64,000 bases of DNA, from the NCBI RefSeq assembly GCF_000764305.2, contig NW_025936006.1, positions 686,729-750,728 of the forward strand, in the 5' to 3' direction. Position 1 is the stretch's first letter. Every line of letters starts with the position of its first letter. The position numbers and the translations under genes were made by a program. Shown here piece by piece: positions 13,201-25,079 of this stretch. The notes under the pieces were generated by a model that saw only the letters and a program-made list of their open reading frames with translations, did no database searches and had not been told where the DNA came from. Origin of the DNA: Hyalella azteca (taxonomy: Eukaryota > Arthropoda > Malacostraca > Amphipoda > Hyalellidae).

Positions 13201-13715
13201 ATCTCAAATCGCCGATAGAGAGCTCAAGCAACCCAGTTTATACAAACTCGATTGCACAAATAAAATTATATTAAAATTACGTTCATTGTAGAAATTTTTT
13301 GATAGCCTGGAGAGGTACACTCTTTGATCAACGGAAGCCAAACACAGAGAACAAAAAAAAAATTAAATCTAAATAAAACAAATAGACATCTTTAGATGGT
13401 ACAACTTTCAAAGAATCTAACATCTTCACTCGGTCAAAGAGAACAAAGAGAAAACTTGAGAATCAGCAATTAAATATGAGACTGACACCAAGATAACCAG
13501 GATCACAAGTACGGCGAGATACTGGCACCGGGACGCGGAGGCAGAGGGTTGCATTATACTCACGAAGAAGAGAGGCAGCAGCGTGCCCACCAGATAGAGC
13601 GCAAGGGTGGTCACAGTTGAGTCTTTGTAAGGGTAACGTATGGAGTCGTCGCTGCAGTAAAACCCTCGCTCAAACGGCTTCCCCAACAGATAAAAGATAA
13701 GGATGGGCACTGCCA
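4147..13715 (-). CDS. Lipid phosphate phosphatase (wunen/PLPP type), five exons, first exon missing
   Basis: Exons in order of transcription: 13715-13564, 10173-9922, 8473-8327, 8014-7841, 4281-4147 (stop TAA). Family role: an integral membrane PAP2 enzyme that dephosphorylates lipid phosphates such as phosphatidate and lysophosphatidate; the insect wunen proteins guide germ cells. All three PAP2 catalytic motifs are present: [13 protein letters not shown], and [12 protein letters not shown] with the last catalytic histidine. Several hydrophobic spans match the six-TM fold. The opening [20 protein letters not shown] is typical of the start of this family after the first TM. Every internal junction is phase 0 with GT/AG signals. 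The first exon must end with one base of a codon; I did not find it upstream on this strand. The C-terminus is short and ends RIETC. Confidence 0.9.
4310..4775 (-). repeat. 37-bp minisatellite next to the phosphatase last-exon acceptor
   Basis: About 13 copies. On the minus strand each contains atgtttacag or atgtctacag followed by tgtctcc, so each copy looks like a 3' splice site. The true acceptor at 4282 is preceded by the same gatgtttacag. Confidence 0.88.
5364..6101 (-). CDS. Candidate alternative last exon of the phosphatase (245 codons)
   Basis: Open reading frame in the last intron of the phosphatase, in the same orientation, ending in TGA-type termination at 5364. A consensus-like acceptor (ctgtccaccgtcag) precedes TGG TGG TGG at 6101, and the frame from there is phase 0. 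This is exactly what the donor at 7841 requires. The product would replace the short GVFVTQLFD tail with a long hydrophilic tail ([18 protein letters not shown], then Ser/Asn/Asp-rich sequence). It is richer in G+C than its flanks. I recognise no domain. It could also be a chance ORF or a decayed element. Confidence 0.42.
   Translation of the reverse strand, partial: WWWLGSQLRSRGDLTSGRSLHWVPLEELSPGASRSYRPQNNFQHESNLEASGVASASAPQTSEHLTIDERLTAHRQQHLHKILHREKYANTQPPCQYEPAAPYVRSAPVVNILNDRHDSREPTNISDASLSSHVSASDWNVVRSNNASFYDNVPVCVSPVESFVGTAAGCQIHGDGTTDSGTRSKNADSASAPLGRPINNTAPVRVVFKETSTAERARTVIVSPTDQVHSSSRDTGIQTRGPVFI
7066..7416 (+). other. Unrecognised 116-codon ORF in a phosphatase intron
   Basis: Opposite strand to the host gene. 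It shows no domain, signal peptide or repeat that I recognise, and its composition is like its flanks. Probably a chance ORF. Confidence 0.12.
7841..8014 (-). CDS. Lipid phosphate phosphatase exon with PAP2 motif 3
   Basis: 174 nt, phase 0. Encodes LYLQARM, a TM span, then [20 protein letters not shown] and the last TM. The donor is gtcaga, which is weaker than the others and could allow alternative 3' exon use. Confidence 0.92.
8152..8335 (-). repeat. 34-bp tandem repeat duplicating an exon-intron boundary
   Basis: Six copies, counting the genuine one. On the minus strand each reads ATGATCTACCTCGTG followed by gtatgtcactatag: the last 15 coding bases of the exon plus its donor. Confidence 0.92.
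8327..8473 (-). CDS. Lipid phosphate phosphatase exon with PAP2 motif 2 (PSGH)
   Basis: 147 nt, phase 0 at both ends. Encodes ITCVDP, an extracellular loop, then [15 protein letters not shown]. Its donor gtatgt lies inside a 34-bp tandem repeat that copies the exon end and donor five more times downstream. Confidence 0.92.
9354..9570. mobile_element. Foldback element: 76-bp inverted repeats with a 65-bp spacer
   Basis: Arm 9354-9429 is almost the exact reverse complement of arm 9495-9570, with only about one mismatch. Both contain the sequence of ttatggttcgccctaaaaaa or its complement. It would form a strong hairpin in the phosphatase pre-mRNA intron. Probably a MITE-like or foldback insertion. 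Confidence 0.85.
9637..9690 (+). repeat. (CAAA)n microsatellite
   Basis: About 13 uninterrupted copies of a 4-bp unit. Confidence 0.95.
9922..10173 (-). CDS. Lipid phosphate phosphatase exon with PAP2 motif 1
   Basis: 252 nt, phase 0 at both ends, acceptor gtttcaag, donor gtacgt. Encodes a charged loop, then [20 protein letters not shown] and [11 protein letters not shown], the KxxxxxxRP catalytic motif. Confidence 0.92.
11245..11365 (+). repeat. Short tandem repeat, unit about 23 bp
   Basis: About five imperfect copies of a unit containing caaactagcgttggtcag. No neighbouring exon was recognised. Confidence 0.75.
12807..13070 (+). other. Unrecognised short ORF with a WPYKDAI motif
   Basis: About 85 codons after an in-frame stop, reading [15 protein letters not shown] and then a Lys/Gln-rich helix-like end. 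It sits in a phosphatase intron. It looks protein-like (amphipathic, charged) and could be a fragment of a DNA-transposon-encoded protein, but I cannot name a family. Confidence 0.2.
13564..13715 (-). CDS. Lipid phosphate phosphatase exon: first TM end and extracellular loop
   Basis: The acceptor is atctttacag and the donor gtgagt. Encodes [20 protein letters not shown], then [13 protein letters not shown] and a second hydrophobic span ending LLPLFF. Confidence 0.9.
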
Positions 13716-13719
13716 CTGT

Positions 13720-16700
13720 AAAGATAGAAACGCATGCCGATAGAGCTGGACAAGAAGCGGATAACTGAGGGCATCGTCACGAGGCAGGCGTCACAAGCGA
13801 CACACTCAATGGCAGTATTCACGCATTTACATCTAATACATAATTGACATTTTACACGTGCAATCAAGGCATTTCAATTGAATAATATTCTTTTGCAAGC
13901 ACATTTCAAACCAATTAGCAAATACTTTTTTTGCTAACAAATGAAAGTATGTTTTGTATACGAAGGTGGCTACAAGAATCTTTCGGTTTATTTAGGATTA
14001 GTTCAAGCAGCACTTTAAGTCAAGTATGAGCATAAACAAGTGATTGATTCACAGCCAATTGTGTCTGCCGCGTGCACACATGAAGTAAGCGTCAAGTTTG
14101 CCTTAAGATTACGAGGGTTGAATACACCTTAGTTCGGGACACATCAACGAGTGGGAATAACTCTGAAACAGATGTCATGTTAAGGTTAGTTGTTAGTAGT
14201 CAATTGCACACAAAATGAACCACATCACACGTCACAGCCATAGAATTAACCAGTACCATTTCTCACAATTAATGTACCGGTACCAATGCAATGAGACATA
14301 TATAGATATATGCTAACAAGCACCTATACAGAAACGAAGCCATGAAGGCAGGGGAAGCCACCCTATAAACCAATGACTATAACCAACTTGTAACTAAGTA
14401 AGGAACTTTCATAATCATCTTCTCATACAGCTACTTTAGATAGCGAAGTGTGCTCATCACTCGCCTGTGAGTCTGTGACGCCTGGACTCTAACACGTGTA
14501 CACTTAGCGCTGTGCGCTCGTCAAATCAATATAAGTAAACAAGTCTCATAGAGAGTTATCTAGATAATATAATCAATACTGCGAATATTCCAGGAAATAG
14601 GTCAATAATAGTGCAGGTGAACTTGACAAATTGAACGTTTTTGCCTTTCCACGTCGACCAAAAGGAAATCACTAAAGTAACAACATCGGTTACAGATCGT
14701 GCTTCACGTCTAACCTGCTTCTCAAATGTTATAAATTAAGTATCAAAACTCACCTACGTAAATAATTCAAACAGTATTCTTGTGTGATTACCAAAGACAA
14801 ATTGATAGTTTTTGGACGACCAGGAACAGTGAGATCAAGGTGTTCCCAAAACGTAAGACGGGTACAAAATAATGTTCATAGAATGAAACTGCATCATGAA
14901 TGCGGAGCAGCGGTCGTCGGAAGTATTGAGTCACCTGGCTCTAGATAAGGGAAGTACTGACGTAATCAGACGTGTTAACATCATACGCAAGGAGACCGGA
15001 TACACACAAAAAAAAAAAAACAGCGTCAACTGCGAACCAAACTACGCGCACCAAAAACTTGACATTCAAGAAAAAATTAATGAGGTTCATCATGTAATAA
15101 TATTGAATAAAACAGATTACGACAAAACGGACTACCCACAAGGAAGCTACCGACTAGGCATTAGGGCTCCAGATTTGAAGTGACGTCAAATAGTCATGAA
15201 AATCCCACCACAACGCGCTCCCGCACGGAGCAAAGACGTTCAAATGTGGAAGCAACGTTCAAATGTTAGGAAAATACTGACAATTGACAGAAGTAGAAGT
15301 AATTCGAGTTGAAATGAAACAAATAAGCGGTAGCAAATAATTTTTTTTCAACTTCCACATTTGTTCGCCACACCCCAGACATTTTTTGCTAAGAAGTTTT
15401 GTAGTAGAGTTAAATTGCTGCAGGGTAATAAGGCAAGCAATGTAGAGCTACTGGAAAGTACCGTTAGTGTTAGACAAGTTCGGGCTCAAGGTAACAATTC
15501 AAAACTTTCCTATAATCAGTGCCAGCAGGAGATGACCCATAAGTACGTGTCAACACTCAACTTACCGTCGCAATGGGCAATAGCACACCCACACCTAACA
15601 GTGAGGTATCACCCACAGTTTCGTGGTCCACAAAGGGGTACCGAATGCTTGTGTCGTCACAAAAGAAGCCACGCTGCGAAGGTACCCACGTTTTCTTCCC
15701 CACAAGAAGAACAAGACCCACTGTAGGACATCACGCACAGTCAGGGGGACCTAACGTAAATTCTAAAGGCTTCATCACGTGAGCATTGCACACAAATCTA
15801 TTGCACACGGCAAACAGCGCATGTCAGATTACTTGGCAGAAATGCTGGCTTGGCCTTACAACCAAGTGACGGGCACACGACCCTCATGTGAACCTTACTC
15901 TCATATTCAGAACAAATTCACAAGGGGAATTTCAAAAATTCAAATGAGAATCAAAATTACATGATATTGTCATTTGTCATATCGTTTGTTATCCCCCACC
16001 TTCAATTAGAAAAATATGTAACCCCTTCCATATAAGAAAAAATAAATCAACTGATGAAGCTGATTTATTGAAACTCAGCTGAAACTGAAGGCCTTAACAT
16101 CTTAAAACAATCTAAACTCAACACAACGACTGCACAGTTTAGTTCAGCTCACTCATCAATTACCATACAATTTCTATGACAAAGTTTTATTAAGGAGGCT
16201 TCCAATTACAAGCCCCGGGACACCAATTCTAATGAGGAAATACTTAGAACTTTCTTGTCCTAAACCAAGCTCGCCAGAGATCAAATACAAAGAACAATGC
16301 AAGTCACTAATTGCTGAATGTTAATAATAATGATGGCGAGTGAGAAATGTTAGATATTGTAATGTATGTAATGTATGTAGTAGTATATTCAGAGCTGGAT
16401 ATATTATTCAGAGCTGGAGTAGTATATTCAGAGCTCCCCCAATGTAGTTGAGTATATTCAGAGCTGGATTCTTAGTATGATAATTAATATCCATTTGATG
16501 CATAGATAAGAAAATGATTGTTAGCTAATTAGAGATGGAGTCATTTATAAATTTTCAGAAGATCATCCTCCAGTTACAGTGTGGAATGTTCATCATATTA
16601 TCTAAGCCTGCCCATGCAGAAGTGAGAACTCATGCTGATATATATTACAGAAAATTGCACAAAGTTCAACACAGATGAAGCCCACATACAAATTATATGG

Positions 16701-18250
16701 GTATTGAAGGAATTATTTCAACACCTCAGTAAAATATCAAGGACCTTAAATAAGGAAACCACAAGTAAATCACCAAGATGTTTAATAGGAAAAGTATATG
16801 CACTTTTAGCAACAAAAATAAATTAATCTAAATTCTGACATCAAGCCTGCCCAACCACAATAAAATTCAAAGGACTGATCTTAAATACAAATTCTAAATT
16901 GAGTCACTTATGCATACTGACTAACCAGCAACAGATTTGGTAATTCTATCAAAATTAGGAGACAACCTCCAGAGTCCCCATGCCAGATCTGACCAATTAT
17001 TAATTGCAGCATAAAATATGATGACCCAGGAAACCCGCAACTTGGGCTCTAGTCTGTAATTACTATTACAACTGTGAAATGATTTCCTTCCATAATTCTA
17101 TACGCTATAATAATCAGTAAAGAAAGTAATAATTAGTGAAATACCAAAAAAAATCCTTTAACACCAAAGATCAATCAGTACACATGAAAATTAAGATTGT
17201 GGTGCCTCTCAGTAACCCGATGCAGAAACTGTAATGGTATCTAACTGAAATATTGAAACACATTCACAAAATTTAGATTGAATATTTAAAAAAGCTATTA
17301 ATATTATAGAACATGAGAATATAAATAATTTAAAGAAAAAGCTGTTAAGTAGATGTTATATGTAAAGTTGCAAACATACAAAATTTTCACTCACACACAC
17401 AGATGTGGTAATGTATTTGCTCACAATGCTGCTAACAATTCATGTTTTACTTACCAATTAGGAGGAGAAGAAAGTCTAAACAAATGCGAACACCATATTT
17501 TATGTCTATCAATGCCATGATTCCGGTGTTAAAATCAAATTATTATTATTTAGACAATGATTAGCACAAGGCTGGTCTTTATGTACTGCAAAGATTAAGA
17601 ATGTATCAGAACAGAATTATAAGCATTCCTAAAAAACATTATCATTAGTAGTTTAAATAAGAAGGCTGATGAACATGCTACCGTAAATTGCTCAGTAAAA
17701 TGAACATGCTCAGTATTTACTCAGTATTGAGTAAAAATTGCTACCATTGAGGCTCAGAAGATCAATGCTATCAACAGGCATCACATGAAATGAAGCTCTT
17801 CAAACTTCAACTTCAATAATCTAAAGAGTAAATATCAACTTCTATAAGTTTCTCTTAGCTTGATATTATTAAACTAGATTTTAAAATTGTACATCATCAA
17901 TTCAATGATAGAATCAATTCTTCTAAATTGCATAAACTTTAGTATTATTATTATTTCTATGTATGTATATATATAAGTCCAAAAATTATAGGAATATGAA
18001 AAATTTTATTACAAGCAGAGATTTTCAACACTGACTTCACAATAATGATTCAAGAGGCAAGTTTATGAATGATCTACCGGTACTACTATCAATGCCACAG
18101 TAATCTGCCACAGCACTTAGGTTGCCAGCCTGCAAAAGAACAATCTAGTTTGTAAGATAAACCAAGTTAAAACATTCAAGCACAATCAGAAATGCTTCTT
18201 AGTTATTATGAGGCAATCAAAACTACAAAAAATTTATAAATCTGACCAGA
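13720..18250. other. No confident gene; the missing phosphatase first exon may lie here
   Basis: AT-rich. Short ORFs have no recognisable domains. The upstream phosphatase exon, which must end in phase 1, could be here or further right. A few attcagagctgga repeats occur at 16380-16470. Confidence 0.4.
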
Positions 18251-18281
18251 ATATAGTACATGGTTTCTACTGATGAGCAGC

Positions 18282-19123
18282 AAGTTGTTGTTGTTGTTGT
18301 GGTTCCCCAGTCTCATTTTTATAAGAGACCCCCCTTGTGCAAGTACGACACCACCGACGGGGGGTCGCTCCAGAGCTGTAGGGTCGAGGTTATGTGGTGG
18401 TGTTGTCTGAGGTCCTGCCAGAGCGGACATTCCAGGAGAATGTGAGTGATTATGTGGGGGGCATTCTGGCAGGATAGGCAGGTATCTGTGTTTGCTTGGC
18501 CAATTCTGTTTGCGTATGTTTGTAGTGAAGGGTGGTGGCCGCAGCGCAGCCTGGCTAGTGTACTCTCCAGTCTAAAGAGCTGTGTTTCTGTGCTGCTTAT
18601 GTCAGGTGGTGGGTGCCTAAAGACTTTGTTGTTGCCTGCCCGCTCCTGCGTTCTAAGTGTCATAATTGTGCGTAAGTATTTTTTTGTCCTGCTGTTGCCT
18701 TGGGGTTGGGGTACTGTATCTAGTATGTTGGTGTAGTATCTGTGTGGGGTTTGCACTATTTGTCTGTGTGTAAGTGGGTGGTCGCATAGGTAGTGGCATG
18801 GGTGTTCTGTGTTGTTTATGGCTGTTGCTATGAATTGTGTTCCTCTCATGTCGAGGTGTGCTTTTATGGGAAGTATTTTTGTTTCTGCATGAAGGTGTTC
18901 TATGGGGGTGCTTTGTGTGCAGCCTGTGATTATCCTGAGTGATTTGTCTTGTAGTGTTTGGAGTTTCTGTGTGTTTGTGTTGGATAGTGCAGGCGCCCAG
19001 GTGGGGCTGGCATAATCCAGCACTGTTCTGATGAGCTGTTTGTATGTTGGTGCTAGTGTTTCTTTGTTTTTGCGGAATTTGGTACCGCCTAGGACCCGAA
19101 GTGAGTTGAGTCTAATGTTCCTT
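18282..19123 (-). mobile_element. 5'-truncated Jockey/RTE-like LINE, 3' end of ORF2
   Basis: The minus strand is open for over 230 codons. It runs from KNKETLAPTYKQLIRTVLDY through ASPTWAPALSNTNTQKLQTL and ends with a zinc-knuckle-like C-terminal block (TDTCLSCQNAPHIITHILLE, CPLW). This is the post-reverse-transcriptase region of non-LTR retrotransposons. It ends in a (CAA)n tail at 18282-18300, as expected for the 3' end of a LINE. The long intact frame suggests a fairly young copy. Confidence 0.85.
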
Positions 19124-20588
19124 TATTGATACGATATTACAATATTCATTAATTACCGTAGGTATTATTGATGTGATATTACTGTATCCATGAACATGCC
19201 ATTGAGTATTTATATTGATCTTGTACATTGCAAGCTTCATATCGGCAGCTGTATAGAATTTCTTCTGTATTTGTAAGCTTACAGGATGGCTTGTAATTTC
19301 ACACCATTTTAATTAGGTTAAGTGAATCACTATAAAAAAAAAGATCATAAAAAACGTACCTGAAACAGAAAGGAATGTTTTAGTGACAACCATAATGTTT
19401 TGGGGAAATAAATTATGCTTTAGGTCAATTACTTTTCATTCTACAATACCCAGTGCACAATTCTATATATATGACACTATGCATGATTTTGTGATGACCA
19501 ATGATGCACTAATTTTTTGATAAGTGAAATTTTTTGCACCAAGCAAGATAAATGTAATCAAAATTCTTTGTTGTTAATTAATTTTTTGTTAACTGGAGCC
19601 TTTGCTAACTGAGGTTCTAATGTAAATGCATTTTTAAGGGTGTCGTTTATTACCCTGTGGGGTGGAAATGGCTCCTTTTTTTTGGGAGGAATGAGATAGG
19701 CAAATTCCGTCAATCACGTTTTCAAGGCAAACACCTGTGTGCAACTTTTATGCAAGTAAAACTTTTGTTAATATGGCGAATATTTTTTTTTGCTCCAGAC
19801 CATGGTAGAGGTACTCTTCCAAAATATCACTTTTCATACTTTTTTCAGTGATTTTTTAGAGATAATAAATGTATGATTTCTTAACTAGCTTTATACATAA
19901 TATAGATAATAAAACTGTAAAAGTTTACACCACTATTTTTAGTTTTGCAATAGGTATTTTGATTAGTTTAGCTGCTACAACATTTCTACAAAAATGTGGG
20001 ACTGGGACACACATCCCGATTTACCCCACCGATCCCTTATTACCCCATTTGATGGTAGTACTTTTCCCAAGTTCCCAACTAGGATTCACAGGCCTTTGTG
20101 TCCAATTCACAGGTGCCAGGTGGCTTCTGCACAATTTTCCACTTGGGGTGTGGCAGTGGCCACTGGCCAGTGATTAGCTACTTATAATCAAGTTGTAGGT
20201 AGACTAGGTAGTATCAAAGGTATGGAATAATGGCACTGTCACAGTGACAGTGTCACTCTCTGTCAGTGATTGCTGGAGTCAGTGGAGTGTCACTGCCTCA
20301 CTGGCTGACTGGCTACTCACTGGCAGTCTGGCAAGTGGCAAATACTGGCATAAGCAAAGGCATTAGACCTTCATATTAGAATTTTGCCAATATATGGCAA
20401 ATTTTATTTTTAAATTGATGATATATTTATCATATATAGACATAGACAACACAATTGAACACATTTCCTAGAATTTCCAGCATTTTAGGCCTAAATGTCT
20501 CTAAATTATTGACAATCCTGGATACCTACAATCATATGCTACAACTACTGAACTTAGTGAACTAATATCTAAGTAACCTAGGCCATAG

Positions 20589-21357
20589 CTAGTATGGAAT
20601 ATATCTACTTGGCGAGCCGCGACTGAATTTTTCGAGCCGTGGTTTTATGGATTTGCCAGCCGTGATTCCATTTCTACGCATAGTGGCAAACCAGAGCTTT
20701 TTTAGAATCAGTTCATTTTTTATTTCCTCATTTACTCAAGATTTAAACCTATTTCTTAAGTATGATAATGCTGGTATCCATGATACTTTACTGGTCTACT
20801 TATAGGACTCAAAAATGAACTTGAGGGTGAGTCTAAAAATCTCTCTGCTTTGCCACTATGTTTCTACGAGCCGTGATTCTATTTCACCGAGCCGTGAATT
20901 CCATATCTCGGCCATGAAAAGCCATTTACAAGGTGCGAATGCCAATTTATTTACAAAGTTTATGCACGTGTTACCCCAAATCTCTAATTTTACCCTTAAA
21001 CAGTCAAACGGCAACAATAAAATTTGTCTCTACTGTAAGTTCAGCACGTGTTAATATACAGTCTGACCGCTTTGACATGACCGCAACTATGCACGATCTT
21101 CAACAAACGTTTTGTTTATTTGTTTACATTACGATGTTTAGGTTTTTTCTGCAAGATATTTTTGGCGGAAACGGTAGAGCAATGCGGATTGCGGAAGTTG
21201 AAAATTTTATGAAATGACATGTTTGCGAAGTGCAAATCGCGATTTTTTAATCAAACAAAAATTTATGACATTCGAGCCGTGAGATTTCATACCTACTGAA
21301 ATTATATGATATTAGAGCCGCGATATTTCAGACAAAAATAGGACTTTTCCAGACTAG
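20589..21357 (+). mobile_element. Non-autonomous hAT-like element, copy A
   Basis: Flanked by perfect 8-bp direct repeats GGCCATAG (20581-20588 and 21358-21365). Ends are CTAGTATGGAA and the complement of CTAGTCTGGAA, so they form short terminal inverted repeats. The interior has repeated gagccgtga motifs. It carries a nested MITE at 20679-20860. A related copy lies inverted at 57035-58084. Confidence 0.85.
20679..20860. mobile_element. 182-bp MITE nested in hAT-like copy A
   Basis: The inverted ends are catagtggcaaa and tttgccactatg. They are flanked by perfect 8-bp target duplications TTTCTACG (20671-20678 and 20861-20868). Copy B at 57-58 kb lacks the insertion at the homologous point and so gives the empty site. 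Confidence 0.92.
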
Positions 21358-22369
21358 GGCCATAGAAGATTTACACGATTTTTGATTTTGTCCGTAGGAA
21401 AAATTGTGAGTTATAACAAACAATTTGAAATAAATTCACAGTTGAAGCAACAGAAGCATATTTCAGCAAAAAATTTTAATTTTTGACTACCGTAGGTCAA
21501 TGCCTGTGGGCTTTGAGGTGCAGAGATAGGCCTACGCAGGGGGCAACATGATTAATAATGTATTAGCTATTAGGCAAGTCAGTAATAGTAGGTAATCACT
21601 ATACCTACTCTCCAACTATAGATATAAAGCGGGCCTAGAGCCTCTTAAATAGAGGCGTTTAGTAGTAAACTCGCACGACAGAATATTTTACTTTTCTACA
21701 CAAGAAGCATAAATGAATACAATTTCACTTTTAACGAGCATAAAATCAACAGCAACTCAGCTCCAACGTGAGAATACGACGAGAAATTTTGACACAACCT
21801 TACGCCGTTACTGCTCAACCTGTAATGAAATGGCAGGCGGCGGCAGCAGAACTGCAGGAATGAGGAATCCAAAAACGAGAGCTTCGGAGTTCGGACCTTA
21901 CGAGTCGTTCAAGCAGCAGTAATAGGTCATGATCAAATTAAAATTTTGGCGTTATACCTCATTAAAAAAATTTCAAATGAAACACGAGGTTAACCGCAGG
22001 ATTCTACCAAGCCTAGGAGCACAAGTGTAATATGCAGTTGATATTTTGATATAGTGATTTTCTGGTAACAATTTATTATCGACGCATAGCACCTAAACAC
22101 GAATTGTTAAAAGGAATAGCTAAGGTATCTTAGTGCTGTCCTTCCAAATATTTGCGCTTGAAGAGTTGAAGATGTTATCGAGAAACACGTTATCTAGTAT
22201 AATATACGTCTCGGACAAAAACGCGGCCTGTCTCACGGCCGGTCTCGCGGCCGCGCTCCAGATTCAGTGTACATCGAATATCTCCCAAAGTACTGAACGT
22301 AACTCGATGAAACTTGGTACACGTATACATTATGACCTGACGGTGATGTGTAGACGTGTATAACATGCG

Positions 22370-23150
22370 AAACCACGGGAGTACGGAGCGCATTAAATTA
22401 CAAGCGACGGAACTTGAAAAGGACTTGGGTGTGAATGTGGACACAAGTTTGAAGTTTTCTCTGCATGTCGAAATTCAGGTGAACAAGGCCAACAGACTGT
22501 TAGGTCTCATCAGGAGATCATTTGTGTATCTGGACTCTCAGACTATGAAGATGCTTTTTATAGCAATTGTTCGTCCGCACTTAGAATTTGGAAATGTAAC
22601 GTGGTCGCCGTTCTTGGAAAGAGACAAAAAGCTCATTGAGAGTGTGTTACGTAGAGCAACCAAAGTAATACCAGGTTTAAAAAATCTTGAGTATGAAAGA
22701 AGACTTGAGCGGATGAAAATAACGAGTATGACGTACAGAAGAGTGAGAGGTGATATGATCGAGTGTTACAAGTACACGCACAATGTTTATAAATTGGACA
22801 ACAGTATACTCAAACTGGAAAAGAATACAAACATCAGAGGTCACCATTACAAACTGGAGAAGCAGCGTTGCAATACGAGTCTTCTTCAAAGGTTTTTCAC
22901 CCAGCGTGTGGTGGAGAGGTGGAACAGACTGCCAGCACAGGTGGTGGAGGCTCCCAGCGTCGATGCCTTTAAGAACAGACTGGACAGTGTTATGCGGGAC
23001 CTTGTCTACAGTGTAGACGAGCTTCCCACCTTTATTAGAGCTGATCAAAGGATCAGCAGTCAGTATGGACCAAGAAACGAGTACCAGGCACAACAGAATC
23101 GGCAACAGGCTGTGGAAGCCTAACATCTGATGCCGAGATCGCTATGCTAT
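22370..23150 (+). mobile_element. CR1-like LINE, 3' end of ORF2
   Basis: The plus strand encodes the C-terminal part of a CR1-type reverse transcriptase ORF: DLGVNVDTSLKFSLHV, IAIVRPHLEFGNVTWSPFL, RGDMIECYKYTHNVYKLDNS, RCNTSLLQRFFTQRVVERWN, VVEAPSVDAFKNRLDSVM. The frame is open from 22356 to the TAA at 23121. The element ends in a short gctat repeat tail, typical of CR1 3' ends. It is severely 5'-truncated. Confidence 0.9.
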
Positions 23151-23159
23151 GCTATGCTA

Positions 23160-24925
23160 ACACGAATCGTGTTGCACTTCTCGTCATATTTTGCCTACTT
23201 TATAAAATCAACTACGGTAGCTATCGATCCAGACATTTTCTGAGCATCTTTCAATATGTAGGATCCTATAGAAAGTCATCTCACAGATTTTGAGCATCTG
23301 CCTGAGCCTATCATAGAACTTAATGGGCTCACGTTTTATAAGTCTAGCATGTAAATCAATTGACTTAAGAAATGAAGAGTTGATTTTCAGCTGGAATAAC
23401 TACACAGATTTCATGATAAAAATAAACGAAGTAATTCAATTAGTATCATGTAATAAAGATATCGATTCTATAGACAGGTAAGTCGTTCATTAATAAACAA
23501 CAATGAATATATTAAGGACACAGCCCCATAAGATTCGCTTCAAAACTTTTCATGCAGAGGTATGAACAATGAAGTACGATAACCGTGGATTTATTTTCTA
23601 TTTCCTATGCGAGAATCTAAAGACACACAAGGCTGTGCAAGATGCTGCATGCAGATCAAAATCTAGGTACAAATGAAAAAGAAGGTAGCTTTGCCTTATT
23701 GAGTTATACGCAACTTATACTTGACACTGCGCCACATACACGATACTGCACCAGACACAGCTAACATGTCCCAGTTCACCAAGAATAGTCCTGAACCAAA
23801 GCTTCTATGCGTGGAACCCGATATAACTTTCATCTTACACGCTTTGGTGGAATTAAGAGTGAGCGTATGCAGCTTCGAACGATAGAAACTCGGTGTTGAT
23901 ACACTTGTAAGTAGCAAGAGGCTTCGTTACAGCAATAAATTTGTACTACAGTCCTCAATAAGTTCTAACATCGTTTAATACTTAAACTATACACATTTTA
24001 TTTCAAACAATCGGGTGCACAAATATAAGCAAATTTCTATTTAAATCTTAGAGAAGAGTTCGTTCTTAATTATAACTTAAGTTATATTTAGGCAGTGAAG
24101 GAAGACAACTCGCGCAACGTCACCGGAGGCACAGCAAGACACGGAAATGTTAATTTTTCGACTGCATGAGGCGAGCGCTGGGAACCTCGCTTCTTATTAT
24201 TTAAGTAGCCACTACAAATTGGCAACATCAGCAAATGGCAGGAGCTCAATTAACTTAATAGTAGTTGAGTTGAACCAGGCAAAGATCTGCCGAATAAAAG
24301 TTACATTTATTGACAAATAGCTGTTAATATTGCACACTTTAAAATTATTTTGTTAATACTTCAACATTTAAGAATACATAATTTAAGGCCATTTCAAGAC
24401 ACACATCAACAAATTTAGTGATACTAATTCCAGTTTGAAAAGCACTAGGGTTAGAAAACTCTAAACATCAAGAGTCGTAGGCACAAGAAGAGTCCAGCCA
24501 CAATATAATCTATGTGAAGGCAATATTTAGAGTAGCGAAAGATGCCAACAGAATTGCTTCAACTCTGAGACAGACTAGCAGCTTTCATAATTCAGCAGGA
24601 ATTGACACATACTCGTAATATTGACTGAGAAGATCATAAGTTAATTTCCGTTACTAAACATGGAAGGGTCAATTTTTGAGTCGTACGAAGCATCTTCTTC
24701 AACAAGTTAAAAGTTAGCACAATCGTTTACATGAGAAATCGCACTTTGCAGAGAAATTAACTAGGCACTTGAGTTACCAGTCGTTCTGATCGACCGGCTA
24801 TGGTCACATCAGACGACCACGCATGGAAGCATCATTTACTGGTGCTGACCACAGAAACCTAATAAAAGTTCTTGCAGGCAACACAGTCTAAGCATCTCCG
24901 TTGAAGAAGATAGTTGTCCGATATT
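23160..24925. other. No gene recognised; includes the ILK 3' UTR
   Basis: AT-rich. On the minus strand an AATAAA signal lies near 24306, about 620 bp after the ILK stop codon, and could be the polyadenylation signal. Confidence 0.45.
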
Positions 24926-24929
24926 CTAA

Positions 24930-25079
24930 CTACTGCGAGCACATCTTCTCGAGGATTGGCTGGAGCATGTCGAAAGATGGGCGTTTGCCAGGCTCCTCGT
25001 TCATGCTGATGTTGATGAGCTTGCAGATGTGAGGCGACAGGCCAGGCGGCAGCGACACGCGCAATCCTTCAGTTGCGAT
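24930..25079 (-). CDS. ILK: ILK exon 10 (stop TAG at 24932-24930)
   Basis: Residues 402-450: [40 protein letters not shown] and ILEKMCSQ. Confidence 0.97.
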   Translation of the reverse strand: MATEGLRVSLPPGLSPHICKLINISMNEEPGKRPSFDMLQPILEKMCSQ

